Of a stretch of 64,000 bases of DNA, positions 35,399 to 43,757 are shown in pieces. Source of the DNA: Acetobacterium woodii (lineage in GTDB: Bacteria; Bacillota; Clostridia; Eubacteriales; Eubacteriaceae); the NCBI GenBank assembly GCA_016213825.1, contig JACQZP010000030.1, positions 186,001-250,000 on the forward strand, read 5' to 3'. The notes under the pieces were generated by a model. That model had not been told where the DNA came from, ran no database searches, and saw nothing but the letters and a program-made list of their open reading frames with translations. Made by a program: the position numbers and the translations under genes. Each line of letters starts with the position of its first letter. Within the stretch, counting starts at the first letter, position 1.

Positions 35399-36331
35399 AT
35401 GGCTAAAATTGCAAAAAATCTAACTGATTTAATCGGAAATACACCGCTTTTAGAATTATCAAATTATGAAAAAAGCTTGGAATTGGAAGCAAAGCTAGTG
35501 GCGAAACTTGAATACTTCAATCCTTTATCTTCAGTCAAGGATCGGATTGGTTTTGCGATGATTGAAGCAGGTGAAAAGGCCGGCCTGATCAAGGAAGGTA
35601 CCGTAATCATTGAACCAACCAGTGGCAATACCGGCGTTGGTTTGGCTTTTGTGGCCGCAGCAAAGGGCTATCGTCTAATTTTAACGATGCCGGAAACCAT
35701 GAGTGTGGAACGTCGTAATCTGCTTTCAGCCTTAGGTGCGGAGCTGGAATTGACACCAGGTGCAACCGGGATGAAGGGCGCTATTGCCAAGGCCAGTGAA
35801 TTGGCCGAAACCATTCCAAACGCTTATATTCCTCAACAATTTGAAAATCCGGCAAACCCGGAAATCCATCGCCAGACAACTGCTGTTGAAATTTGGAACG
35901 ATACCGATGGTGAAGTGGATATTTTCGTAGCTGGTATCGGCACTGGCGGAACGATCACTGGAGTTGGAGAAGTGTTAAAAGAAAAGAAACCAGGTGTACA
36001 GGTGGTTGCGGTTGAGCCAGAAGCTTCGCCAGTGCTTTCCGGAGGCAATCCGGGTCCGCATAAAATTCAGGGAATTGGCGCCGGTTTTGTACCGAAGGTG
36101 TTAAACACTAAAATTTATGATGAAATCATCAAGGTTAGCAATGACAATGCTTTTAAAACATCAAAGGACATTGCCAGAAAAGAAGGCTTACTGGTCGGGA
36201 TCTCTTCTGGGGCAGCTTTATATGCCGCAACAGAACTTGCCAAACGGCCGGAAAACAAAGGAAAGACCATTGTGGTGTTGCTGCCGGATACCGGTGAACG
36301 CTACTTGTCAACGGGGTTATACACATCATGA
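35399..36331 (+). CDS. cysK: Cysteine synthase A (O-acetylserine sulfhydrylase)
   Basis: 310 residues, starting at ATG 35399 behind AGAGG; the in-frame start at 35357 adds a basic stretch absent from the family. It makes cysteine from O-acetylserine and sulfide using PLP. The PLP lysine is in [11 protein letters not shown], the phosphate loop is [12 protein letters not shown] and [12 protein letters not shown] is also present. The stop codon overlaps the ATG of an Rrf2 regulator (ATGA), so the two are translated as a pair. In Bacillus, CysK also binds the Rrf2 protein CymR to form the cysteine-sensing repressor, and this gene pair fits that model. Confidence 0.95.
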   Translation: MAKIAKNLTDLIGNTPLLELSNYEKSLELEAKLVAKLEYFNPLSSVKDRIGFAMIEAGEKAGLIKEGTVIIEPTSGNTGVGLAFVAAAKGYRLILTMPETMSVERRNLLSALGAELELTPGATGMKGAIAKASELAETIPNAYIPQQFENPANPEIHRQTTAVEIWNDTDGEVDIFVAGIGTGGTITGVGEVLKEKKPGVQVVAVEPEASPVLSGGNPGPHKIQGIGAGFVPKVLNTKIYDEIIKVSNDNAFKTSKDIARKEGLLVGISSGAALYAATELAKRPENKGKTIVVLLPDTGERYLSTGLYTS

Positions 36332-36762
36332 AAATATCGACTAAAGGCAGATATGCCTTGCGCCTAATGCTGGACCTGGCGATTAACAATACTGGGGAAT
36401 ACATTCCCATTAAAAAGATTGCTGAGCGTCAGGAGATTTCAGAAAAATATTTAGAACAGATTATTACTCAGATTTCAAGAGCTGGATTTGTCAGGAGTGT
36501 CCGAGGTTCCCAAGGCGGATACCAACTGGCTAATGCTCCTGAAGACTATACAGTTGGGATGATTTTACGGCTGATGGAAGGGGAACTGTCACCAGTTGCC
36601 TGTCTGGATGAACCGGGAAGCTGTGACCGGGCCGATCGCTGCGTGACGGTTGATGTCTGGAAGAAGATTAAAGTAGCGATTGAAGATGTGGTTGATCATA
36701 TTACCTTGGCTGATCTGGTTAAGGAATATAATGCCAAGGGCAACTGCGAGTACTTTATTTAA
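36328..36762 (+). CDS. Rrf2-family transcriptional regulator (CymR/IscR-like)
   Basis: 144 residues. Winged helix at about 1-80 ([49 protein letters not shown]). A loop with three cysteines ([14 protein letters not shown], about residues 91-104) is spaced like the Fe-S ligand loop of IscR/NsrR. Bacillus CymR, by contrast, lacks these cysteines. It overlaps cysK by 4 bases, so control of cysteine or Fe-S biosynthesis is likely. Either reading is possible: a CymR analogue working with CysK, or a true Fe-S sensor. Confidence 0.9.
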   Translation: MKISTKGRYALRLMLDLAINNTGEYIPIKKIAERQEISEKYLEQIITQISRAGFVRSVRGSQGGYQLANAPEDYTVGMILRLMEGELSPVACLDEPGSCDRADRCVTVDVWKKIKVAIEDVVDHITLADLVKEYNAKGNCEYFI

Positions 36763-36847
36763 TTACTGACGTTTGCCGGGCGATCAATGATCAGCCCTGC
36801 GAACCGGGATATCAGGATGGTTCGGGGGAGAAAAAATTATTTAAATT

Positions 36848-36886
36848 AAAAACCACTGTTTTCGTTTTGTGAAAACAGTGGTTTTT
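36848..36886. terminator. Bidirectional terminator between rrf2 and the kinase gene
   Basis: AAAAACCACTGTTTTC/GAAAACAGTGGTTTTT hairpin between two convergent genes. Confidence 0.85.
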
Positions 36887-36897
36887 AGTTGTTAATG

Positions 36898-38154
36898 TTA
36901 AACCAGATTTTTCAATAGTTGGGTATATTCTTTGATATTGGTGTAGTTTCGGTGATTGAGCATCAACTCTTTGGAAATATCCAGTCCCAATAAGCAGGGA
37001 ATCAATCGGTTTTCCTCAGGCAGCCGGAGTAGATCGTAACAGATTCCCCGGTTGGCCAATCGGGACATGATGTTGACGCCGGTATAGGATAAGGCATTCT
37101 GGAGCTGATCAATCAGATAGGCATCCACATCCAGGGTTTTGAGACTATAACTTTCTTCCCGGTGGGTATTCACCAGTTGCCGAAATTCATTTTGAAAGGT
37201 GGAATAAAGATCTTCAATGGTGGTTAACAGGTAGTTATGAAAATCGGCCTTTTCCTCTGCAGTGCGGTCGGTATCGCCAAACCACGAAACATAATTAAGG
37301 GATAAACTGGCAGTCAGACGGCCAAAGTCCTGCGCCAGCGGGCCGAAACCGGCAAATTCGCCATCAATGATGCGAACATCGTCGGCACTGATCATAATAT
37401 TGGAACTATGAAGATCGGTATGGATGAGACATTCTTTATCTTCCATAAATTTATTTTCCAGACGTTTGAATTCAGCCTGAATGGCGGGATTCTCCACCAG
37501 TTCGGTTCTTTTCTCGGCGGTGCCGGGAATCATATCCCGTTCCCAGGAAACACCGATGTTTTCATGAAAAAGGAACTCAACCAGCGCGGTATATTCGGGA
37601 TTGGTGAAAAAGCGTTCCACTTCGGACTTTTTATAATTGGTCAGGTGAAGATTGGATGAGTAAAAAAGATTTCGGGCAAAGAATGCCCCAATTTTATTGG
37701 TGAAGTGTCCGTGTTTTACCATCCGGCAAAGCTCAAATCGGAGCAAGCTCAATTCCATTAAATCTTCCATGACAATGATCCGACTGGGTTCGTCAAAAAG
37801 ATAAATTTCCGGACAAATGCCTGGGTATACGGAGTTCCAGAAGATCAGGGTTGCAATTTCAGAACGCATCCGGCCCAGATCAAGGGTCCAGCCACCGCGG
37901 TTGCTGTCCTCGACGGTGTTGTTTTTCTCATCTTCAATACGAAAACGAGGCATGGAAAGCATCTGCTTCATAATCACGGATTTTCCGGATTCATCGTAAA
38001 CGTGGTAGATTAGATTAACAAATCCCTCAATGCTTTCCTTAACGGCGTGTAAATCCACAACCGTCAGGTTGGCGTTGGCCGGGAAGATTTCTTTTTCTTT
38101 AAGGTAGTCGGCAACGCCTGCCACTGTTAAATTGCCATAGCTGTCAAAGGTCAT
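36898..38154 (-). CDS. S-methyl-5-thioribose kinase-like phosphotransferase
   Basis: 418 residues from ATG 38152-38154 (ribosome site AAGGAAGTG); an upstream in-frame start at 38220 reaches into a repeat. It is an APH/choline-kinase fold protein. The catalytic loop is IHTDLHSSNIM and the metal-binding loop IIDGEFAGFGPLAQDFGR. ARNLFYSSNLHLT and RFFTNPEY closely follow MtnK patterns. MtnK phosphorylates methylthioribose in methionine salvage, and some relatives accept 5-deoxyribose. No other mtn genes are nearby. Instead eutP and eutS precede it on the same strand, suggesting a link to an aldehyde-producing pathway. The substrate is inferred, not shown. Confidence 0.65.
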   Translation of the reverse strand: MTFDSYGNLTVAGVADYLKEKEIFPANANLTVVDLHAVKESIEGFVNLIYHVYDESGKSVIMKQMLSMPRFRIEDEKNNTVEDSNRGGWTLDLGRMRSEIATLIFWNSVYPGICPEIYLFDEPSRIIVMEDLMELSLLRFELCRMVKHGHFTNKIGAFFARNLFYSSNLHLTNYKKSEVERFFTNPEYTALVEFLFHENIGVSWERDMIPGTAEKRTELVENPAIQAEFKRLENKFMEDKECLIHTDLHSSNIMISADDVRIIDGEFAGFGPLAQDFGRLTASLSLNYVSWFGDTDRTAEEKADFHNYLLTTIEDLYSTFQNEFRQLVNTHREESYSLKTLDVDAYLIDQLQNALSYTGVNIMSRLANRGICYDLLRLPEENRLIPCLLGLDISKELMLNHRNYTNIKEYTQLLKNLV

Positions 38155-38204
38155 ATTTTTCACTTCCTTATTCTTATATAGATACTGCCATGCGCCTTGC
38201 TGGC

Positions 38205-38322
38205 TGTTTACACGAAACAATTTTTACACTGTACGACGTACAGTCTACCGACTGTTCGCCTACACGTTACAAAATAGTTTGTGAAAACAGCTAGCAAAGC
38301 AACTATTGTTCGCTTCTTCAAA
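38205..38322. repeat. Palindromic repeat family B, copy 1
   Basis: TGTTTACACGAAACAATT ... AGTTTGTGAAAACA form the outer arms, with TACACTGTACGACGTACAGTC / GACTGTTCGCCTACACGTTA inside. It matches 52081-52190 over its whole length, including the trailing TATTGTTCG. It lies between eutP and the kinase gene. Confidence 0.8.
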
Positions 38323-38349
38323 ATTCTTAGTATTCTGTTTCAAAAAGGT

Positions 38350-38817
38350 TTATTTATTGCGGTGAGGATCCATAAAGTGATGGATAGCAGCTTCCAATTC
38401 GGTGATGCCTTCACCACTATATGAACTGACGACATAGATATGTTTGGGATTGATGCCAGCATAAATCAGCAGATTTCGACTGCGTTTAAGATTGCATTCT
38501 CCCAAATCAGTTTTGGTGATCACCCCGATGGAGGGAATATTGTAGGTGTGGACAAAATTGGGGGGAACTGCATTCTGGGGATCCACACAGGAATTCACCA
38601 GAATCACCAGCCCGGCGTCCATGGTAATATTGATGGCCTGACGTGAAAAAAACGGGAGTTCAATAAATTCTCCCGGTGTATCGATGAAATCGTCATAGTA
38701 ACTGACCATTTGAGTCTTGGAATATTTGAGTTCTTCTTCATTGAGCCGTTGCATCAGGGTGGTTTTTCCGCTGCCGATTTTTCCGATTAAGGCCACCCGT
38801 TTTTTATTACTTGCCAT
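38350..38817 (-). CDS. eutP: EutP/PduV-type P-loop GTPase-like protein
   Basis: 155 residues. P-loop GKIGSGKTT at about 12-20, DTPGEFIEL (switch region), TKTD (guanine specificity) and a C-terminal SSYSGEGITELEAAI. This is the EutP/PduV family, small Ras-like proteins encoded with ethanolamine or propanediol microcompartments. PduV is reported to associate with the shell and affect its positioning, and EutP of some species has acetate kinase activity. It lies 3 bases after eutS on the same strand, so the two are co-translated. No enzyme or vertex-protein genes of a compartment occur in the window. Confidence 0.85.
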   Translation of the reverse strand: MASNKKRVALIGKIGSGKTTLMQRLNEEELKYSKTQMVSYYDDFIDTPGEFIELPFFSRQAINITMDAGLVILVNSCVDPQNAVPPNFVHTYNIPSIGVITKTDLGECNLKRSRNLLIYAGINPKHIYVVSSYSGEGITELEAAIHHFMDPHRNK

Positions 38818-38820
38818 ATA

Positions 38821-39171
38821 TTAAGAGTAGGTGATTTTAGGAATATCGAATCCTAAAATGTGGTTAAGGGTATTGAGGATTTCGGTGACGGCCGCTTTGA
38901 CATCACTGACTCGGCCAGTAATTACCAGCGAACCGCTAAAGCGGTCTAAAAATCCAATTTCTACTGGTGCAGCTTTGGTTGCGGCATCTGCAGCGATAAT
39001 GGCAGCTTCACTTGGCGTAATGGTTAAAATACCAATGGCATCAGCGGCTTCGTCATCTAAACCCAGTTTAATATAAATATCATTTTTAGGTTTTGCAATT
39101 ATATGGGCAAGTGTAACCTGTTTACCAGGAACGTATTCTTGGATGGAGCGTTTCTTTTTTTCAGTTTCCAT
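38821..39171 (-). CDS. eutS: EutS/PduU-type bacterial microcompartment shell protein
   Basis: 116 residues from ATG 39169-39171, which AAAAGGTG precedes at good spacing; a GTG at 39180 is the alternative. The sequence [36 protein letters not shown] and [15 protein letters not shown] is characteristic of EutS/PduU, the circularly permuted BMC-domain hexamer with a central beta-barrel plug. It forms one facet tile type of ethanolamine or propanediol microcompartments. It is followed by eutP and an MtnK-like kinase. A single shell protein cannot close a compartment, so the main shell genes must be elsewhere. Confidence 0.92.
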   Translation of the reverse strand: METEKKKRSIQEYVPGKQVTLAHIIAKPKNDIYIKLGLDDEAADAIGILTITPSEAAIIAADAATKAAPVEIGFLDRFSGSLVITGRVSDVKAAVTEILNTLNHILGFDIPKITYS

Positions 39172-39317
39172 GTTGGTCACCTTTTCTTATCATATTTTGA
39201 TAGTAATTAAAATTATTAATAACATAAAATTATTATAGCATTAAATTGGAACCCGTTACATCCATTAACCATATTTTACATTAAGCAGGCAAAAAATTTC
39301 TGTTGTTTCGATGGGCC

Positions 39318-39384
39318 GTACCGACCAATTGTTAATCTGTTGTCCGCTCTGATGCAAACAACATGATGTAACAATTGTCGGCAC
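39318..39384. repeat. Palindromic repeat family B, shortened copy 2
   Basis: CCGACCAATTGTTA (39321-39334) pairs with TAACAATTGTCGG (39369-39381), and TGTTGT/ACAACA pair inside. TGTCCGCT and ATGTAACAATTGT match the inverted sequence of the copy at 52081. Confidence 0.6.
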
Positions 39385-39410
39385 TAAATTTAATGCAACT
39401 GATTTTTGAG

Positions 39411-39464
39411 TTCGTAAGGGCGGGTGATTGATAATACCCAAAGGGCAGACCCTCGCCCCACGAA
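39411..39464 (+). repeat. Dispersed palindromic repeat family A, copy 4 (complete)
   Basis: TTCGTAAGGGCGGGTGATTG, ATAATACCCAAAGGGCAGAC, CCTCGCCCCACGAA. The ends TTCGTAAGGGCGGG and CCTCGCCCCACGAA are imperfect inverted repeats, so this shows the full unit of about 54 bp. Confidence 0.85.
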
Positions 39465-39536
39465 TCAGTCAAAAAACTAAGTATCAAAGAAGTAAAAAAC
39501 CTTTCTTTTATAAGCAAAATGAGTTATAATGATCAA

Positions 39537-39566
39537 TTGTTAAACATGCGGAAAAAGTGGTATAAT
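39537..39566 (+). promoter_or_regulatory. Promoter of the prmA-rsmE-mtaB-hinT operon
   Basis: TTGTTA (39537-39542), 18 bases, TATAAT (39561-39566). The -10 is embedded in the palindrome GTGGTATAATACCAC. Confidence 0.65.
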
Positions 39567-39595
39567 ACCACAATGATTTAATTGGAGGTAAGGGA

Positions 39596-40534
39596 ATGCT
39601 TTGGAAAGAAGTTCAAATCACAACAACACTGGAAGCTGAGGAAGCGGTGGTCAATGCTTTTTATGATGCCGGGGCAGATGGCGTTGCTATCCAGACCCTG
39701 CAGGATGCGTTATTAATTCAACAAGATCCCAAGGTTAATTTTGTGGATGAATCGCTTCTGGAAATTGATCCCAATGTTTCCATTGTGCGGGGATATTTCA
39801 GTGAGGTAGAAGATACCGAGGAAGCCGTCCATAAACTGATTACCTCAGTTAAGATGCTGCCATCCTTTGGTCTGGATCCCGGAGCCTGTGAAATGATGAT
39901 CACCGAAGTGGAAGAAGAAGACTGGGCCAACTCCTGGAAAAAGTTCTACAAACCCACCAAGATGGGCAAAAGCATCGTTATCAAACCAACCTGGGAAGAA
40001 TACGAAGCGGATGGCGATGAGATTGTCATCAATATCGATCCCGGGATGGCCTTTGGAACCGGGACCCATGAAACGACTCAGCTTTGCGCCATTAAACTGG
40101 AAGAGTACATTAAACCCGGGGATGTGGTCCTAGATATCGGCTGCGGTACCGGGGTACTGTCTTTAATTGCCGGTAAACTACATGCGAAAAAAGTGGTAGC
40201 AGTGGATTTTGACACTTTGGCCGTAAAAATTGCCCGAGAAAATGCGGAACTCAATGATCTCGGTGATATGGTTGAAATTCGGGAAGGAAACCTGCTGGAT
40301 GTCATCGATGAACAAGCGGATGTGATTGTGGCTAATATTCTGGCGGCTGCGATTGTTGAATTATCCGGCATCATCCGACCTTATCTAAAAGAAAATGGCA
40401 TTTTTATCTCTTCGGGAATTATTATTGATCGGTTGGCCGATGTGCTCAATGCCCTGGAAGCAGAAAACTTCAAGCTCCTTTTTGTCCAGCAAATGGGCGA
40501 ATGGGTTGGCGTGGTTGCCCAGAAGCGAGACTAA
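39596..40534 (+). CDS. prmA: Ribosomal protein L11 methyltransferase
   Basis: 312 residues. The N-terminal substrate-recognition domain (about 1-115) is followed by a SAM-binding Rossmann domain with VLDIGCGTGVLSLIAGKL, VAVDFD and the IVANILAAAIVEL motif that replaces NPPY in PrmA. It trimethylates L11. In Bacillus it follows dnaJ directly; here about 4.3 kb intervenes. GGAGG ribosome site, and rsmE starts one base after its stop. Confidence 0.95.
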   Translation: MLWKEVQITTTLEAEEAVVNAFYDAGADGVAIQTLQDALLIQQDPKVNFVDESLLEIDPNVSIVRGYFSEVEDTEEAVHKLITSVKMLPSFGLDPGACEMMITEVEEEDWANSWKKFYKPTKMGKSIVIKPTWEEYEADGDEIVINIDPGMAFGTGTHETTQLCAIKLEEYIKPGDVVLDIGCGTGVLSLIAGKLHAKKVVAVDFDTLAVKIARENAELNDLGDMVEIREGNLLDVIDEQADVIVANILAAAIVELSGIIRPYLKENGIFISSGIIIDRLADVLNALEAENFKLLFVQQMGEWVGVVAQKRD

Positions 40535-40535
40535 C

Positions 40536-41282
40536 ATGCATCGTTTTTTTATTGAACCCGGTCAGATTACAGAGCAGTCCATTGTCATTTCCGGAGAGGA
40601 CTTCAAACACATCACCAAGGTATTGCGTTTGGGCAAAGACGATGTGGTTGAAGTTTGCGACGGCACAGGGACAGATTATCAGGTCGTTTTAAACACGCCT
40701 GGAGATCAGACGATTGCGGGCGTTATTAAAGAACATTATCCCTCGCTGGGGGAAAACCCGGAGCTTTCGGTCACGTTGTTTCAAGGTTTGCCCAAAGGTA
40801 CAAAAATGGAAGTGATTATTCAGAAATGTGTGGAGCTGGGGGTTGTCGAAATTGTCCCCTTTTCTTCAATGCGGACCATTTCCCAGATTAAGGATAAGAA
40901 AGATAAAAAAATCGAGCGTTGGCAGCGGATCGCCTATGAAGCCGCCAAGCAGTCCAAACGGGGGATTATTCCGGTAGTTAAAGATCTCCAAACCTTGAAA
41001 GATGTGCTAAAAGAAGCCGCTCATTTTGATTTACTCTTGCTAGCCTACGAGGATGAAAACAAACGGTCCCTGAAGGTAGCCTTGATGGATTTTGAGAAAA
41101 AGAGTGAAGCAGGCAAATGTCTTAAAATTGGCGTGATCATCGGCCCGGAAGGTGGATTTGATCCCCAGGAAGCTGAGGCTTGCCGAGCCGCTGGGATTAT
41201 TAGTGTGTCCCTGGGAACCCGAATCTTGAGAACCGAAACGGCTGGGATGGTAGTTCTTAGCCAATTGAATTTTTGGAAGTGA
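40536..41282 (+). CDS. rsmE: 16S rRNA m3U1498 methyltransferase
   Basis: 248 residues of the SPOUT family, ATG 40536. An N-terminal PUA-like domain begins MHRFFIEPGQI. The C-terminal knot carries LFQGLPKGTKMEVIIQKCVE, IIGPEGGFDPQEAEAC and VSLGTRILRTETAGMVVLS. It methylates U1498 in the decoding centre. It starts one base after the prmA stop with no clear ribosome site of its own, so translational coupling is likely. Longer in-frame starts inside prmA are not believed. Confidence 0.95.
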   Translation: MHRFFIEPGQITEQSIVISGEDFKHITKVLRLGKDDVVEVCDGTGTDYQVVLNTPGDQTIAGVIKEHYPSLGENPELSVTLFQGLPKGTKMEVIIQKCVELGVVEIVPFSSMRTISQIKDKKDKKIERWQRIAYEAAKQSKRGIIPVVKDLQTLKDVLKEAAHFDLLLLAYEDENKRSLKVALMDFEKKSEAGKCLKIGVIIGPEGGFDPQEAEACRAAGIISVSLGTRILRTETAGMVVLSQLNFWK

Positions 41283-41299
41283 GGTGTGTCAATTTAAGT

Positions 41300-42631
41300 A
41301 TGAATAACACTCAAAAAAAAGTAGCGTTTATGACCTTGGGATGTAAGGTAAACACCTATGACAGCGAAGCGATGATGGAAATTTTTGAAGGTGCCGGATA
41401 TGTGATTGTCGATTTTAATCAGCTGGCCGATGTCTATGTGATAAATACCTGTACCGTGACCCATCTGGGCGATCAGAAGTCCCGCAAAATGATGCGAAAA
41501 GCCAAGCGGATGAACCCTGATGCAGTAATCTGCGCGGTCGGATGCTATGTTCAGGTGGCCCCTGAAGAGGTTGAGAAAATAGCCGAAGTCGATCTAATGA
41601 TTGGCACTAAAAATCGGGGCGATATTTTAACCTATATTGATACTCATTTGCAGGACGCCCAGCAGCGGGATTTTGTTTCGGATATTATGGACGAGAAGAT
41701 TTTTGAACCCCTGATGATTTCTGAGGTCAAGGGAAAAACCCGGGCTTTTATTAAAATCCAGGAAGGTTGCAATCAGTTTTGTACCTATTGTATTGTTCCA
41801 TTTGCCAGAGGACCAGTGCGGAGCCGCAAGCAGGAACAGATCATCGATGAGATCAATCGGGTGGTTGCCATGGGATATCAGGAGGTAATTATTTCTGGGA
41901 TTCATATTGCCTCCTATGGTGTAGACCAATCAGAGACTGCTCAGAATAAAACTGATCTGATCGGACTGCTGGAAGCGCTTGATCAAATCGATGGTCTTAA
42001 GCGAACCCGGCTGGGGTCTCTGGAACCGAAATATATCACTCCGGATCGACTGAAACGGTTGGCGGCGCTGGAAAGCTTTTGTCCCCATTTTCACCTATCC
42101 CTGCAAAGTGGCAGTGATTCGGTTCTAAAACGAATGGGCCGCCGCTATAGCACCGCTGAATATCTAACAATTGTCGATGAAATCCGGGCGGTTTTCCCGC
42201 TGGCGGCGATCACGACCGATATTATGGTTGGCTTTCCCGGAGAAACCGAAGCCGAATTCAATGAGACGCTGGCTTTTGCAAAAGCAGTGGGCTTTTATCA
42301 AATCCATGTTTTTAAATATTCGCGTCGAGCCGGAACCAAAGCGGCAGCGTTTAAAGACCAGGTGGAGGAAACCATTAAAAATAGGCGAAGTCATCAGCTC
42401 AGTGAATTATCGCGGGAACTGGAAGAAGCTTTTCTAAAGAAAAATGATGGCTTGGTGGTCGAGGTTTTGTTTGAAGCAACCCACGATGAAGCTGGTTATG
42501 AGGGCCATACCAAGAACTATGTTCCTGTTTTTCTGAAGACAGATGAAAAAATTAATGGTAGAATTATAAAAGTTAGGGTATCATATTCTAATCGGTATTC
42601 TGACAAGTTAATCGGAGAATCTATATATTAG
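41300..42631 (+). CDS. mtaB: tRNA (N6-threonylcarbamoyladenosine37) methylthiotransferase MtaB
   Basis: 443 residues of the MiaB-like radical SAM family. The N-terminal UPF0004 domain has cluster cysteines in LGCKVN, NTCTVT and VGCYVQ. The radical SAM motif is EGCNQFCTYCIVP. GSLEPKYI and SLQSGSDSVLKRMGRRY are typical, and a TRAM domain lies at the C terminus. It adds methylthio to t6A37 in ANN-decoding tRNAs. ATG 41300 is preferred; TTG 41273 inside rsmE and GTG 41279 are in-frame alternatives. GAGGTG at 41281 is rather far upstream (13 bases). It is part of the prmA operon. Confidence 0.93.
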   Translation: MNNTQKKVAFMTLGCKVNTYDSEAMMEIFEGAGYVIVDFNQLADVYVINTCTVTHLGDQKSRKMMRKAKRMNPDAVICAVGCYVQVAPEEVEKIAEVDLMIGTKNRGDILTYIDTHLQDAQQRDFVSDIMDEKIFEPLMISEVKGKTRAFIKIQEGCNQFCTYCIVPFARGPVRSRKQEQIIDEINRVVAMGYQEVIISGIHIASYGVDQSETAQNKTDLIGLLEALDQIDGLKRTRLGSLEPKYITPDRLKRLAALESFCPHFHLSLQSGSDSVLKRMGRRYSTAEYLTIVDEIRAVFPLAAITTDIMVGFPGETEAEFNETLAFAKAVGFYQIHVFKYSRRAGTKAAAFKDQVEETIKNRRSHQLSELSRELEEAFLKKNDGLVVEVLFEATHDEAGYEGHTKNYVPVFLKTDEKINGRIIKVRVSYSNRYSDKLIGESIY

Positions 42632-42642
42632 GAGGAAAAAAT

Positions 42643-42987
42643 ATGTCCAAAGACTGTATTTTCTGTAAAATTGTGAATAAAGAGATTCCGGCAGATATTG
42701 TATTTGAAGATGACCTGGTCATCGCTTTTAATGATATTGCACCCCAGGCTCCGGTACATGTAATTATTATTCCCAAAGAGCATTTTGATTCACTGTTATC
42801 TGTACCAGCAGGAAATGATATCATTTGTCACATGCATACAGTGGCCAATCGAATTGCCCTAAAACTAGGCATTGCCAAAACCGGTTTTCGGCTTGTAAAC
42901 AACTGTGGAAAAGATGGAAATCAGACTGTTCCCCATTTACATTACCATTTATTGGGTGGTCGACCATTATTATGGCCTCCAGGTTGA
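42643..42987 (+). CDS. hinT: HIT-family nucleotide hydrolase (HinT)
   Basis: 114 residues, ribosome site AGGAGG. CIFCKIVNKEIPADIVFEDD and the triad HLHYHLLGG near the C terminus are classic HIT motifs. The family hydrolyses AMP-lysine, aminoacyl-adenylates and similar phosphoramidates. It is last gene of the prmA-rsmE-mtaB-hinT run, before the rpsU promoter. Confidence 0.95.
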   Translation: MSKDCIFCKIVNKEIPADIVFEDDLVIAFNDIAPQAPVHVIIIPKEHFDSLLSVPAGNDIICHMHTVANRIALKLGIAKTGFRLVNNCGKDGNQTVPHLHYHLLGGRPLLWPPG

Positions 42988-42994
42988 AAAATAA

Positions 42995-43023
42995 TTGACA
43001 GCGACTGAAATATTGCGTATAAT
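42995..43023 (+). promoter_or_regulatory. Consensus promoter of rpsU-yqeY
   Basis: TTGACA (42995-43000), 17 bases, TATAAT (43018-43023). Both hexamers are perfect, fitting a ribosomal protein gene. Confidence 0.92.
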
Positions 43024-43093
43024 ATACTTTGACTCATACCATGTTAATTAACAGTTCCGGAAATTAGCAACGGATTAGAGGGGGGGGTTGAAA

Positions 43094-43276
43094 ATGTCTG
43101 AAGTAAAAATTAAAGAAAATGAAACACTCGAAAGTGCATTGCGACGTTTTAAAAGAAAAACAGCAATGGCTGGGGTTATGTCTGAAATTCGCAAAAGAGA
43201 GCATTATGAAAAGCCAAGCGTGAAGCGAAAAAGAAAATCAGAAGCAGCTAGAAAAAGAAAGATGAAAAAAAGATAG
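43094..43276 (+). CDS. rpsU: 30S ribosomal protein S21
   Basis: 60 residues, ATG 43094 behind an eight-G GAGGGGGGGG ribosome site. A TTG two codons upstream is in frame but sits inside that site's spacing. [20 protein letters not shown] and the basic tail [16 protein letters not shown] are diagnostic. It helps 16S rRNA 3' end/mRNA recognition in initiation. yqeY follows after 11 bases. Confidence 0.97.
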   Translation: MSEVKIKENETLESALRRFKRKTAMAGVMSEIRKREHYEKPSVKRKRKSEAARKRKMKKR

Positions 43277-43287
43277 GATGTGACCAA

Positions 43288-43731
43288 TTGGTATTAAAGG
43301 ATCAATTACAGGCTGATTTGAAAACAGCAATGAAAGAAAAGGATAAGGTCAAAAAATCGACAGTAACCATGATTCGAGCGGCTATTTTACAAGTCGAAAA
43401 GGATCAGAAAGTGGAACTGGGAGATGATCAGATTCTTGAAATTATTGCAAAACAGCTCAAACAACGTCGGGATGGCCTGGCTGAGTTTGAGAAAGCTCAA
43501 AGAGACGATTTAATCCAGCAGGCTCGCGAAGAAATAGAAATCATCGAGAGCTACCTTCCTACACAATTAACGGTTGATGAAATCAAAGTGATTGTGACTG
43601 AAACGATTCAAGAAACCGGAGCAGTTGACGCAAAAGACATGGGAAAAATTATGAGTGCCCTGATGCCGAAGGTTAAAGGTCGTGCGGATGGAAAGCTTGT
43701 TAATCAAGTGGTCAGAGAAAGTCTGGCGTAG
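43288..43731 (+). CDS. yqeY: GatB/YqeY domain protein
   Basis: 147 residues, TTG start. LKDQLQADLKTAMKEKDKVK, EKAQRDDLIQQAREEIEIIESYLPTQL and MGKIMSALMPKVKGRADGKL are the standard landmarks of YqeY. The family resembles the tail domain of GatB that binds tRNA, but its own role is unclear. The order rpsU-yqeY is conserved in Firmicutes. It is followed by a terminator. Confidence 0.93.
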   Translation: MVLKDQLQADLKTAMKEKDKVKKSTVTMIRAAILQVEKDQKVELGDDQILEIIAKQLKQRRDGLAEFEKAQRDDLIQQAREEIEIIESYLPTQLTVDEIKVIVTETIQETGAVDAKDMGKIMSALMPKVKGRADGKLVNQVVRESLA

Positions 43732-43757
43732 TAAAAAATTTAATCAATACAAATATA

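Larger units (their letters stand above)
39172..39595. other. Intergenic region between eutS and prmA with repeats
   Basis: About 420 bases without a gene. After an A/T-rich stretch that should hold the leftward eutS promoter (not identified), it contains a family B palindrome (39318-39384), a complete family A palindrome (39411-39464) and the prmA promoter (39537-39566). Confidence 0.7.

Noticed and set aside
36771-36806. Another family A repeat near GCCGGGCGATCAATGATC
   Set aside because: Only the first dozen bases resemble family A and the characteristic AAAGGGCAGACCCT core is missing.
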